Positions 47,914-59,360 of a stretch of 64,000 bases of DNA are shown piece by piece. Source of the DNA: Pleodorina starrii. Lineage: Eukaryota > Chlorophyta > Chlorophyceae > Chlamydomonadales > Volvocaceae. Within the stretch, counting starts at the first letter, position 1; every line of letters starts with the position of its first letter. The stretch lies in NCBI GenBank assembly GCA_030267565.1, contig BRXU01000031.1, positions 1,178,001-1,242,000 of the forward strand. The letters are read 5' to 3'. The translations under genes and the position numbers were made by a program. Below the pieces are notes generated by a model. That model saw nothing but the letters and a program-made list of their open reading frames with translations, was not told where the DNA came from and searched no databases.

Positions 47914-50081
47914 TTACTCGCCCTTGCCCTGCGGGCCCTTCCACATGACGGCGGCCGCCCCGGTGGTGCTCTCGGCCGTCACGTCCGCCAGGAACTGCGC
48001 CAACTTGGGCTGCACCCCTCGCAGCGCACTCACGCACAGCGCCAGCACCGCCAGCAGGCCTGACAGGAAAGCGCAGTGCAGCGGGTGAGGTAAGAGTACG
48101 ACAGTCCAGTGCAGCAGGCGGGGGCACAATAAAGGCGAAACCGCAGTAATGGAATGGAGGCGACGGGGGCGAAGCGGGTAGGCGCGCAGCAAAATTCCAA
48201 TCCACACGCGCATACCGTACGCGCGCAGGCATGATCGCCCCCCCAAGGACAACGGCCGGAAGGTCGGATTGGAGTCAGCGAGGGGAGAGGAGGGGAGCGA
48301 GGGAGCGGGGCAGCGCCGGCCGGGTCGACGGGGGCATGCGGGCGATATCACGCCCGCCCGCGAACGCACCTGCCCGCGAACACGCCCGCCCACTATCCTC
48401 TCCGCTCTGTAGGTCCTCGCGCCCTTCCCCCAGGTACCGAGCCACCCAGCCATCCATCCATCCAGGCCCCCACCCTCCCAGCCAGCCAGCCAGCCAGCCA
48501 GCCAGCTCACCCGCCGGGAACAGCAGGTACAGCCCCCTGTCCAGGTCCACATCGTTGCGCGTGTCGAAGCGGTAGTGCACCAGCACGTGCTTGGGCCAGT
48601 GGCTCACGTTGCGCAGCTCAGCCACCAGCACCGGGTGCCGCAGCTGGTACTCCGCGGGGGCCTCCTCCACCTGGACACAATCGGGTAACGGACCGGCCGG
48701 GGTAACGGACACCGGGCCGCGCAGGGTACACCCGGGGGGTACCGGGTATTGAAATGAGGCGGCACAGGGGGCATGCAAATCGGCCGGTTGAGGAACCGAA
48801 TCTACGGCGGGTCCGGCTCTGCTCAGCTCGTCTGCCTCTAAGACTTCCCAACGCCACGCCTCTCCCCGCGCGCTCGCGGCGCTGCGGGCGCCTCCTCGTC
48901 CTCCTCCCCCGCCGCCTCCTCGCCGCCTCCTCCTCCCTCTCCGCCCTCCTCCTCCCCCGCCTCCTCTTGGGTCTTGGCAGCCCCTCGCCCGTTCCTGCGC
49001 TCCGCGCCGCCCCCTCCCTCCCCGCCCTCCTGATGCCCACACCAGCGCCAGTTCCCAGCTCCTCATCCGGTACGCAGGGTACGGTACGTCCCCCCAGCCA
49101 CACCCCGCCAGTCCACCCACCTCGGCTGTGGCCCCCAGCAGCTCCTCCCCCGACCTGCGCAGGGTCACCTGCACCAGGGGCACTGCGGGGGCGCCCTGAC
49201 CCAGCAGCGCAACCCAGGGGGTCAGGTGCCGGTCACCTGCGCGGCAGTGGAAAGCAGTGCGGTGCGGTGCAGTGCGGTGTAATGCACGGACGCAAGGTGG
49301 GGGGCCGGGGCGGGGCGTGATGCGGGACGCGACCGAGCGTGTGGGCGCCAGAACGGGGTATGCGGCTCAGGAGGGAAGGTGGCGGCGCATTGCGTCGGCT
49401 TTACGGCCCAAGAACAGCGCCTGGGCAGCGCCTGGGCTGAAGGTACACCCTCAAACGGGGGAGCCGGCGAGGGGCCGATATGCAACAGCCCATGGTCACA
49501 AGACCCAACATCCAATGGTCACAAGACCAAGACCGGAGCGGCTCCTGCGATGGAGCTGGGGACCTGGCTGTGCCGAGCTGGGACCTCTCCGACACCCCCT
49601 GCCCCGTCCCGGCCCCAGCACCACGAGAGACCCGTCGCCAGGGCCCTAAAGGCCATTCGTACCATCGAAAGAGAATTGTAGCTTGTAAGTATCCTTTTCC
49701 CCGAATGGAAGCTGGGGTTTAGGGATGGGCACAGCCACCTGCGGGTCGATGCCACCCGGTGAAGCTGTCAGATCGACAGCGCCCAGCCGAGCACGCACAG
49801 TTACTTGCGGTAGCGTACCAGCCGATCGACGCCAAACCGAGGACAGTGCTGGCCAAGGAGATCCTGCCAGTTCGTCCGGGCCTGCCGACGTGGGCGCAAA
49901 GGACGAAAGTGTCTGCAACCGTCCGATGCAGAAGCTGAAAGCCGCTCGTTGCTACCTGGTGAAACTGTGCTTTACGCGAAGTGTGTATGTAATCACCATC
50001 ACGAAAACTTGTAGCCTCAGCGCGCACTAGCAACGCGGAGCATAAGGTGAATATCGAAAAGATTCTCCTCAACGTGCTCAT
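47914..50081 (-). CDS. Secretory-pathway membrane protein of unknown function
   Basis: Exons (-): 49956-50081, 49819-49881, 49663-49738, 49121-49236, 48511-48670, 47914-48059; 228 aa, all in phase. Residues 1-22 form a signal peptide (MSTLRRIFSIFTLCSALLVRA). A luminal domain follows: FRDGDYIHTSRKAQFHQ, RTNWQDLLGQHCPRFGVDR, VAVPIPKPQLPFG, DRHLTPWVALLGQ and HWPKHVLVHYRFDTRNDVD. One C-terminal transmembrane span (about 180-193, GLLAVLALCVSAL) and a roughly 35-residue cytosolic tail end in KGPQGKGE. The order of motifs matches an uncharacterised plant and protist family (Arabidopsis At1g65270-like, recalled rather than searched). Type I topology in the ER is inferred. Function is unknown. Confidence 0.8.
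48478..48507. repeat. CCAG tetranucleotide run in intron
   Basis: About seven CCAG units next to the donor (505-510) of the intron between exons 48511-48670 and 47914-48059 of the secretory membrane protein gene. Confidence 0.75.
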
Positions 50082-50967
50082 GTCCTTCGACGATGGGAGT
50101 TGGCCACTACACGTGCAGTCGTGCCTCGTTTCCATCGTTCGGTAGCAGTAAATTAAAGTAGGTCTTCACCAAAGGGACCAAACAGGGCCTATAAAAACAC
50201 CAATAACCGAAGCTGCACTCCGCTGCATTCCGTGCGAAGGTATATGCAAGGTATATTGTCACTATGCAGTGACAGGGTGACCTTGCAGATAGATCAGGGT
50301 CACAAGTACATTTCGGTTAATCGGTTAGACCGGACATTACCGACATGGCTTCGGTAAACCGTTTCTTAGCAGCTGTATTTGGGAAAGCTACAATGCAAAG
50401 CCCAGCTTGCGCAGCTGGGTGCGCTTGTAAAGCGGCGCGAGGTCAAGGCACAATACCGTTACATAGTGGGGGTGAAACCGACAGAAGCGCTGATTCACTT
50501 CCCCTGCCACGACCGTCGTCACATCTAACCTATACAAACCGGTTCAGCTGGTGGGTCTGCAACGAAACACATCGCGCACGCATGTTGTCATATGCGCGAG
50601 TCACTCCTCCCCCCGTCCATGCCCACATTACTTCCATCTGCAGTCATCTAGTAAACAACTAAGACAAACAGCCAGAAGGCAAACACGCACACTGTCATTG
50701 TACAAGCCAGGGGGCTCCGGCCGCTGCAAGGCACTTGTTCCGGAAGCAAGCAAGCCAAAAGCCAGCATCTTGACCTCATTTAAGAGATCCACTTCTTCAC
50801 GTACCTGCGGAACATGTGCAATAAATGGAGGCACATTAAAACGCAAGCGGTGGCCCGAAAGCATCACCGCAACGTGGCGGCCCGTGCAACCACAACAGGA
50901 CCTTCCAAACCCGCGCAACCAGAAGACGCAAACAGAATGATGTCCAATATCACAGCAAAACAATCAC
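50082..50967. other. COX2B 3' UTR and downstream gene promoter
   Basis: Between COX2B and the secretory membrane protein gene, both on the minus strand. TTACA at 50459-50463 (TGTAA on the minus strand) lies about 510 nt past the COX2B stop and is a candidate poly(A) signal. Short frames here are not supported. Confidence 0.45.
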
Positions 50968-51408
50968 TTACTCCGTGAGGAACTGGCGGGGGCTGATGGC
51001 CTCGACCACGATGGGCATGAACGAGTGGTTGGCGCCGCACAGCTCCGAGCACTGGCCATAGAAGACGCCCTCGCGGTTAATAGAGAGCCAGACCTGGTTC
51101 AGGCGCCCTGGCACGGCATCCATCTTGATGCCCAGGGCAGGCACCGCCCAGCTGTGGAGGACGTCCGAAGCGGTGATCAGCAGCCGAACAAGCGTGTTGG
51201 TCGGCAGGACGAGGCGCTCATCGACCTCCAGCACGCGGAGCTGGCCCGGCTGCACCTCCGTGAGCATATAGCTGTCGAAATTGTAGGAGATGGGCTGGGA
51301 GGCAGGCACCTTTGAGAGCAGCGCACTCTTAATTCGGTCCTTCAGCTCAGAGCGGAAAGAGGGATCAGCCTTAAGCTTAGCCTTGAGTTCCTCCTTGGCA
51401 TCGACCAT
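50968..51408 (-). CDS. COX2B: Cytochrome c oxidase subunit IIb (nuclear-encoded C-terminal half)
   Basis: Carries the intermembrane-space CuA domain of mitochondrial cytochrome oxidase, which receives electrons from cytochrome c. Single exon, 146 aa. CuA ligands are all present: H85 ([11 protein letters not shown]) and C120, E122, C124, H128, M131 in [16 protein letters not shown]. The protein lacks the two transmembrane helices of normal COX2 and instead starts with a charged helix ([15 protein letters not shown]), as known for the COX2B half in chlorophycean algae, where the N-terminal half (COX2A) is a separate nuclear gene. The two halves assemble non-covalently in the inner membrane. No COX2A is visible in this window. 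The ATG at 51408 gives the size usual for this subunit. Confidence 0.97.
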   Translation of the reverse strand: MVDAKEELKAKLKADPSFRSELKDRIKSALLSKVPASQPISYNFDSYMLTEVQPGQLRVLEVDERLVLPTNTLVRLLITASDVLHSWAVPALGIKMDAVPGRLNQVWLSINREGVFYGQCSELCGANHSFMPIVVEAISPRQFLTE

Positions 51409-53028
51409 TTTTCGCGACTGACTCGTGATAAACAGCAGGTGCTAAGGCAGCAGGCTCCTGGCCCGGTGTAGGCTTTCCAATGACGACGATGTGCCTAAAC
51501 GCAAAAACTGGGCACCGCTCGCGTAAAGTGTACCGTAAGGAGTACGAGCAAGGAGAACCCTGTTTGCGTGGCACCCTTCAAAACGCGATAACTGGCGTAT
51601 CAGAAATGAAGTTAAATCGTGCGCATTGTTGACGCCTTCTACGAGCACCCGCACATGCAGGCAACTCACACGCGACTTGTTTCGGAATATAGTGCTTCCT
51701 GACACGGCCCCCGTTCTCACGATGCGGCCTGGGGTGGCCGCCTGACAAGCCTGCCTAACCATAACAAAGGATACGCTTTCAGGAATAATGCTGCCAAAGC
51801 GCAATTGTAAGCCTAAAGCAGCTTGAAAGGTCGGGCTCCCCAGTCCGTTGGATAACCGTTGTCGACGTGCACGCTCGCTGCTGGCACGACTCGGCGCGCC
51901 TCAGTGGCAACGCCCAGGGTTTGCCTCCTGCACCTTGTGTAAGAGCTGTTATGAGACCTGCAGAGACGCTCGGCCCTCCAGAAACCCTAGATTCGGCGTT
52001 AAATCATCGGCACGTAGAACCCTAGTCCTGCCGTTGCAGTCCAATCATGGCGGTGAGGTCAGGTGGGGTGGTGGTGGCCTTAGGGTGTTCGGGCGGGTTT
52101 TCAAGGCGGGCCTCGGGCATACACGCCACGCGGCCGGCGTGCTCAGTCGCACAAGCGCTGCTGATTGGGGCATTGCCCCTCCGGCCACGAGCTGCGAATG
52201 AAGGCGCGCAGGCTGCAAAACTCCCGTGTGCCCTCTGGGTGGGCGGCCAAGCACGCAACACACGAAACACAGTGACCCGCAACCGCCTCCGCGCTCCAGA
52301 CGGCGCCGACTCGTCACACGCGCTGCCCGGCACGGCAGGCTGGCCCTCGGTCCCTCAGCCCGTCCGCGTCCGCCCTGGCCCCTCCGCAACGTCCACAGTC
52401 AGTCAGTCAGTCAGTCCGGTGCAGGAGGCCCCCCCTCCCGACCACCACCCCCATCAGGCAGGGAGGTCTACAGCCGCAGCTGAGGCCCAGCCCAACTGCT
52501 GCCCAGCCCCACAAACAATGAGCCGGGCCCAACAGCCCCGCGACAGAGAGATAGAGAGGGCTATGGAGTTAATTGATGGAGGTTCGGGGGTTCGGTCATA
52601 GGCCCAATCGTGGGTGGGTAGGTGGGTGGGCTCTGGGCTGGTGGGGTGCACGGGGAGGGGGCCTCCTCCGCCCTCCGCCCTCCCTGCCCACCACACATGC
52701 CACCACAGGATGCACCCGGCCCCCAGCCCCGCCTTCAGCCCCCTGAGGGCCCCTCTCACCCCCATCCCAATGATTCCCACCCCCACCCACGCACTCTCAA
52801 CCACCCCGCGACCCTCACCCAACAGCCGCAAGCCTCCCAAACCTCCCCTCTTTCAAAAACAAACGGCTCCGCGCCCTTCCACCCCTCTGCCTGCTTCCTC
52901 AACGCCCCTGCTGCTTCAACACCCATCCCCCGCGCTCCACCACCACCCCTCCTCCCTCCCAACAATCCTCCATCAATCCTCCATCCCCAGCAGCGGCATC
53001 AGCAGACAGACCTACTCCTCCATGACCG
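51409..53028. other. Intergenic: COX2B promoter and NUP50 3' UTR
   Basis: About 1.6 kb. The part next to 51409 is the COX2B upstream region. The GC-rich, C-tract-filled part at about 52400-53028 is probably NUP50 3' UTR. Frames here are low-complexity Pro or Gly runs without support. Confidence 0.45.
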
Positions 53029-56000
53029 CTACTCCATCTCCTCCTGCAGCTTGAGCACCACCGCCTCAAACGCCCGGTTCTTGGCACCCGCCAACTGGAA
53101 CAGAGCCGGGTTCATCTGCGAATGGACATGTGGTGGGAGAGGGGGAGGGGGAGGGGGATGACGGGAAGGGGGCAGAGAAAGGGTGACATTTTGAGGGGGC
53201 TGAGGGCCCGAGTTGGCAGGCAGGCAGGCAGGCAGGCGAGGAACGGGGCCGCGGGTGGTGCCTCTCAGTCTTCACCCTCCCGCCTCTCCCTAGCCTCTCC
53301 CCCGCCTCTCCGCCCTGCCTCCGCCCTGCCTCCGCTCACCGTGGGCGGCGCGGCTCCATCCGGGCTCCACACGGCGGAGAAGGCGACACTCTTTTGCTTC
53401 TCACTGACCACCAGCTTCATGGTCTTGTAGATGTAGGCCTGGTACAGGCAGCGGCCCTGAGGGTAACAAAGACAAATGCCGCAGCGGAGGGGAGGGTATG
53501 AGATGGGGGAGGGCGACCAGGCATCGGATTGACAGGACAGGACAGGACAGGACAGGACAAGCGCAGCGGCCGGGCCGAGGTGGCCCCGAAGTGTGAGCGC
53601 TGGGACGCGGCCGGGCGGAAGGACCGCACAGGCCCGCGCGAGCGCCCGCGGTCGCGCCTTCGGCTGCCTGCCTTGCCCTGCCCCTCGGCTGCCGCGCGCC
53701 CTCCCACCACCGCGCGCCGTGTCCCTCCAACCCATCTCTGCCCCCGTCCCTCCCTTCCTTCCCTCCCTCCCTCCCCCCCGCTCTCACCGCGTCCGTGAAC
53801 AGCGCCATGTAGGGCTTGGCCCCCTCCGTCTTGGCCTTCCGAACGGACAGCATCCCCATGCCCTTGGCCTCCCAGCCGTTCAGCTTGCCGTCCGGGCCCT
53901 TGATGGGGACCTGCAGTCGGGCCTTCTCGCGGAACAGAATGTCCACATTGTCATCCACCTGGGGGGAGGCGGGGGGCGGGGAGAGGGGCGGTGAGGGGCG
54001 AGGGGCAGAGGGGGGCGGAGGGGAACCTGATGGGGCGGAGGGGGGCAGAGATTGACGAGAGGGGGCATTGCTGACCTGTGTATGAGACTGGGGACATGGG
54101 TAACAAAGATGCGACCGCAGCGATGGGACGGAGGCCCCCCACCCCAACTCCCACCCCAACTCCCACCCCACCCCACCTTGAGGCTGGGCTCCTTGGCGCA
54201 TTCGTCCGGCTCGGCCTCTGGCTCGTTGTCCTCCCCTTCCCCGTCTGCAGAGGGTGGGTGGGTGGGAGGGAGGAGAGGGAGGGAGGGAGGGGTAAGGAAG
54301 AAAGGCAGTCCGAATAGGCTGACTGGCTGACTGAGGGAGAGAGGGAGGGAGGGAGGGAGGGAGGGAGGGAGGGAGGGAGGGAGGGAGGGAGGGAGGGAGG
54401 GAGGGAGGGAGGGAGGGAGGGAGGGAGGGAGGGAGGGAGGGAGGGAGGGAGGGAGGGAGGGAGGGAGGGAGGGAGGGAGGGAGGGAGGGAGGGAGGGAGG
54501 GAGGGAGGGAGGGGTGTGCAGGAAGACAGTCCCGAATAGGCGGGTAGTAGGCTGACAGGCGGATTTGCAAAGGTGAAGGCAGCGTGACCCTTTTCCGCCG
54601 AGCTGCCACGGGAACAGCGCGCCGGCAAACGACCATGGAGCATGAGGACATTGAGGACACTTCGTGGCACATAAGACCTTTTCAAAGAGACGCCGGGGAC
54701 CGAGGGCACGTTACGCGCAGGGGCCAAGCCGAACACCAACCTGCCGCCGCCGCTGCCGCCGGCTTCGGTGCAAAGCTGAACGCGGGCGCAGAGGATCCGG
54801 CGGCGCCGCCGAAGCTGAAGCCGACGGCAGGGGCCGCCGCGGCGCCGCCGGCAGGCGCTCCCGCCGCCGCGCCGAAGAACGAAAACCCGCTCGCGGGCGC
54901 ACTCGCGGCGGCCGCAGCGGTGTCATTGCCGCTGGCGGGGGCGGCGGCGGCGCCATCGTCCTTCTTGGCGGCATCGCCGCCGGTGCTGCTGGTCGTCGCC
55001 GTCGTCGCCGGCGCCGCGCCGAACGAAAATGTGGGTGCCGTACTCCCGCCGGCGCCGCCGAAGATGGATCCCGCCAGGCCGCCCGCGGCGGCGGCGCCGC
55101 CGCTGGCGGCCGACGCCGACGCCGCGCCAAACGTAAAGCTCGGCGTCGTCGCCGCGGCGCTCGCTGCCGTACTGCCGCCGCCGGCGGCGCCGCCGCTGGC
55201 CGCTGGCGCGCCGAAGGTAAAGGCGGGCTTGGGAGGCAGCGCTGAGTCGCTGCTGACGACACCGAAGCCTGTTGTCACGGGCGCCGCCGCAGCGGACGAC
55301 GCGGGCGGTGCACCAAACTTGAACAGCCCGCCACCACTGCTAGCGGCGGGGGCAGCGTCAGCAGCGTCGGTTGACGCCGTTGTGGCGGCGGCTGCGGCGG
55401 CGGGTTCCGCTGCCGCCGCTTCGGCTGGCCCCGACGACGTCAGGAAAGTAAAGGGCTTGGGAGCCGCCGGCGCCGCGGCGTCCTTGCTCTTGTCTGAGGC
55501 TGTCGCCTCCGCTGACGCCTCCGCTGACGCCGACGTCGGCGCGCCGAAAGAAAAGGCGAACGCCCCGGCGGTGGTGCTGGGGGCCGAGCCGCTGGCGGAG
55601 GCAGCGGTTGACGGCGCGAGGCTTCCAAACAGCGATGGGCCCGACGCCGCAGCGGAAGAGGTTGCGGCGGCAGCCATGAAGCCCGTGGCTGTGTTGAGGG
55701 AGGCATGGGTGTTGGGGCAAGGAAGCACAGGGAGGGTCCAAAAACGAAACGCAGCGAACCGAACCGAACATAGGGGGTCAAGGTGTGGGCCAGGATCCGG
55801 GCAAGTGAAGCTCCGAAACCTACCATCATGGGACGATGTCGCCAGCGGCATGAGCGTACCCGCTGCCTGGCTGGTGTCCTCGTCCGGCTTGGGTGGCGCC
55901 CTCTGCTGCTTGCCTTTCCCGGCCTGGGTGGTAATGCTGCTGCGTTCCTTTCCCGGCCCTAGGCGGTTGGCGTTCAAGCCCCACCGGGTCACGACCTACC

Positions 56001-58285
56001 CTTCCCCTTCCCAGCCACCTCCGCGTCGCGCGTCTCCGGCTACCGTACGCAAGGCCCTTTCGACCTCCCTTGGCCTTGTTGCCCCGAACTCCCCCACATC
56101 CTAGACCACTCATTAGGCCCCTCGCCCTCCCATGCCCTTCACTCCGCCTCAGCTCACCCCCCTATCCACAAGCCCAACCCAACCCAACCCGCACCGCACC
56201 TGGCGCAGCGCCCTTGGCCTCCGCCTCCGCCTCCCGCTGCGGCGCCAGGCCGCCAAACAGCCCGCTGCCCGACCCCGCCGCAGAGCCCCCCAGTGCCCCG
56301 AAGGCTCCGAAACCCCCGACCGCCGCGGTCGAGGCTGTGGACTGCCCTCCAAACGCGACCGCGGGTTGCGTTGGCGTCTTCCTGGCCGCCTCCTCGCCAC
56401 TGCCACCGGTGCCGGCACCGGCACCTGCACCGGTGGTGCTGCTGGGCGACAAGAGGTCCGAGTAGTCTGCCAGCAGCTGGGTCGCGTGTGTGAGGTAGTC
56501 TCGGGCCGCCTCCATCCACCACAGGCGCGGATGGGACTCCTGGTTGGAAGCGATCCACCTTTGGGGGGGGAGGGGGAGGGGAAGCGGAGGGGAGGGGAGG
56601 GGAGGAGGGGAGGGGGCGGGGCGGGGTTCAGATTGCACTGCGTCGTTGGCTCTGATGGTGGGAGCAACCAGCTCCCATCAGGTAACCATCGAGACCAGAA
56701 GATAAAGTCAAGAGCAGGTTATGAAGTGTGTATTTGTTGTGGGGGGCTGTGAGGGGAGGGGAGGAGGGCCGGGAAGGCAAGAGGGTTGGGGCAGCGGGTT
56801 GGGTTTGACGGCGGGCCCCCCTCGCGGCCCCCCTCCTCCCCTCCTTGGCAGCCGCTGCCGGCCCCTGCGAGCCGCTGCCCCTCCGGAGCCAGAGCAGCTT
56901 GATGCGGGGGCGGGGGCGGGGGCACTATGGCTGGCTGGGGGGGCAACTTGGGTCAGCCTCCCACCTGCGCCTCTTCCTGGGCCCATCTGCCGCCAAACGG
57001 CCCACCTGCGGCCCAACTGTGACACCGGTCCCGGCTCACCCCGGCTCATTCCTGCTCACCTCGCGAATTGGCGGTTCAAGTCGGCTATGTCGCGCACAAA
57101 CTCCGCAGCCCGCTCGTCCTTCTTACCGGCACCAGGGGCCTGCGGTCAGTGGCCCCACCGGACACCCGCGCACCAGCGTCAGCACCGACATCGGCACCGC
57201 AGCGCCCTTGGAGGAGGGGTTATCCACGTATAGGCCTCCTCCCCTCCCCTTGGCGGAGGGGGGCTTGGCAGTTGGGTGCGCCGGCTGGGGCCATTGCACA
57301 CACATACAAACAGGCGCGCGCACACCCCCGCCAACATATGCGACGTGCAGGGATATGGGCACATTGCGCACAGGGGCGCAGGCGCCGCTGTTTCAGGTAC
57401 CCCCGCCGGTCTATTATTGCAGCTTCGCTGAAGCCATTCGGCTTACGGCCGGATGTCCATTAAGGACTTGCGGAACAAAGAAGGCGAAAACTCCTCCGCC
57501 CGGGCTGGCCCCGGTATGGCGCTTACCTTGGCCGCAGCCGATGGGCCGTCTCTGCGGCTTGCTTGGGCCAACGCGTCTGGGGAGGGAAGGGAGTGTCGTG
57601 CGGAAGGGAAGGGACGGGAGGGACCGCGGACTTGCAGACGGGTGGATCACGGCTCGGCATGGCCTTGCAGGAGGAATGACGAAGCGGGGGAGGGGGACTA
57701 GAGGCGGAAACCGGACATCGATTACCGGGCTCCTAGGACTCTACACGACTGGAGGGGGCCGGCTGACCCAGAGGAGCTGACACGATCCCACCCGCCAGGC
57801 AAGAAGTCTACATGTGCTGCACCTGCCTGCTGAGACTTGCTGCAGCGCTGCAGCGCCATCGGCGGGGAGCGCGTCCTTGTACTCATCGAGCAGCTCGGTA
57901 GCCTGCCGCACGTAGTCCCGCACGCCCTCCACCCACAGCAGGTGCAAGTACCGATCCTTGTTTGTGTAGGCCCAGCTGCGTTGGAAACCGGTGCAGTTGG
58001 AGGTTACGTACAATCGAACTGGGCGCGCGCTCCCCGCCGGTGCCAGTTCTAGACACTCCGTGGGGGGTTACCTACCTTGCAAACTGCCCATTAAGCGCAG
58101 ATAGTGTAGTTGCTAGCTGTTCCGGCCGATCGGCTCCGCTTCGCCGCTCCTGCAACATTCAGCCCGCCGCCGACTCTCGGTGCCCGCAGAAGCATAAAAC
58201 TCCAACAAAGCATACCCCAGCAGATTCAGACACCTACTTTGTTAGGGGGCAAAGCCTCATCCTCGGCTCTTCGTTTCGGTGCCAT
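53029..58285 (-). CDS. NUP50: Nucleoporin NUP50 with FG repeats and RanBP1 domain
   Basis: Nuclear-basket nucleoporin that promotes importin-alpha/Ran-dependent cargo release. Exons (-): 58238-58285, 58076-58149, 57827-57975, 57527-57576, 57060-57139, 56200-56558, 54741-55688, 54177-54244, 53788-53958, 53340-53456, 53029-53115; 716 aa. The N-terminus is MAPKRRAEDEALPPNK, a basic NUP50 start. Two copies of a roughly 45-residue module follow: ALNGQFASWAYTNKD...LLWVEGVRDYVRQATELL at about 33-77, and DLNRQFARWIASNQE...LWWMEAARDYLTHATQLL at about 126-170. FG repeats (FSFGA, FTFGA, FKFGAP, LFGS, IFGG) fill about 185-565 in an Ala/Ser/Gly matrix. An acidic linker (EGEDNEPEAEPDE) leads to the RanBP1 domain at about 593-715 (GKGMGMLSVRKAK-like core, LYQAYIYKTMKLVV). 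The intron after exon 3 seems to use a GC donor. Confidence 0.92.
54340..54512. repeat. GGGA tetranucleotide microsatellite in NUP50 intron
   Basis: About 43 units of GGGA (CCCT on the coding strand) inside the intron between exons 54741-55688 and 54177-54244. The pyrimidine strand is the transcript strand. Confidence 0.95.
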
Positions 58286-59360
58286 TTCTTAAACTTCAAG
58301 CAGGGCTGTTGTATTTCCGTCTTATTATCCGCCTATGCCCTTGCAACTTGGCACTATTGGTGTAAAGGTCATGCTTGTGAATTCGTGCGAATTTACAAGC
58401 AAGCTTGGCTTCGCTGACTGGCCTGTACGATGGGTTCGCGCGCAGCACGCGTCACGGACGGCAGCATGTGAAAGCCTTCAGAGTTCAGACCAAACTGCCA
58501 TCACAAATTTACAGGGAACTCACGTATTCTGGCACTCGAGCCTGCCCAATAATGTGCGCCCAGAAAGGTTCGGGCCAGCCTTGCAGCGGATCGCACAGAA
58601 GCTGCTGACCCCAACCTACACTCTCTGGCACGTCCAACCGCCCAGCGGCCCAAGCCAGCACCTCTCCGGACCACCTGTCAGCAGGCCTCACGTCCAGGGC
58701 CCCTCAAAGGCTATCCCGCCGATCCCAGTTTATGGGCCAGCACAGCTAGCGCAACATCCCCGGTGCGTCTCGGCTTTCGAGTCGCTCTCGCTGCAGAGGA
58801 CCACGGCCGCCGTACACTGTCCCCATATTTGGTTAGCAAGCGCGGAAACCGAACCCTGACAGCGGCCGACCCCAATCGTCCACAGCCTTCCACCCCCCAC
58901 TGCACTGCCGGCCCCAATTTCATATCCCCGACAGCGCCCTCTCTCTGCTGCCTCGCTCGCATACCCCCTCACACCCTCATGCGCACGCTCTCCACTCCCC
59001 TCGCCTCCCCGAAGAGCCCCCTCCCTCCCTCAACACACACACAATCCAAAACCTCACGCCGACACCCTGCAACCAACCCCACAACACATGACGGCACTAA
59101 AGCGCTGCCGACCGGCACGTCCGTGTAGCGCCGAACACCAATCAGGCCGTGCACCGTCAAATCCATGTTCCGGACTGCCGTACCACCATACACACGACAC
59201 TGCATGACACTGACGCGTTGCAACCGTGGCTCACTTCCAAGGACCCTGGCTCAGTCTGAGGCCTCGACGTCAGTCGAAAACATGCCCAGCTTAAACCTCC
59301 CCGTCAAACACGAGAGCTTAAACCCAGCTGCCGAACACGTCTCACAACTGCCAACTCAGC
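58286..59360. other. NUP50 promoter and CGL160 3' UTR
   Basis: About 1.1 kb between two minus-strand genes. TTACA at 58509-58513 (TGTAA on the minus strand) is a candidate CGL160 poly(A) signal, which would leave roughly 220 bp for the NUP50 promoter. No coding signal. Confidence 0.45.

Noticed and set aside
54584..56104. 506-codon + strand open frame over the NUP50 FG-repeat exon
   Set aside because: Antisense shadow caused by GC-rich Ala/Gly codons; the minus strand has FG repeats and phase-correct splice sites.
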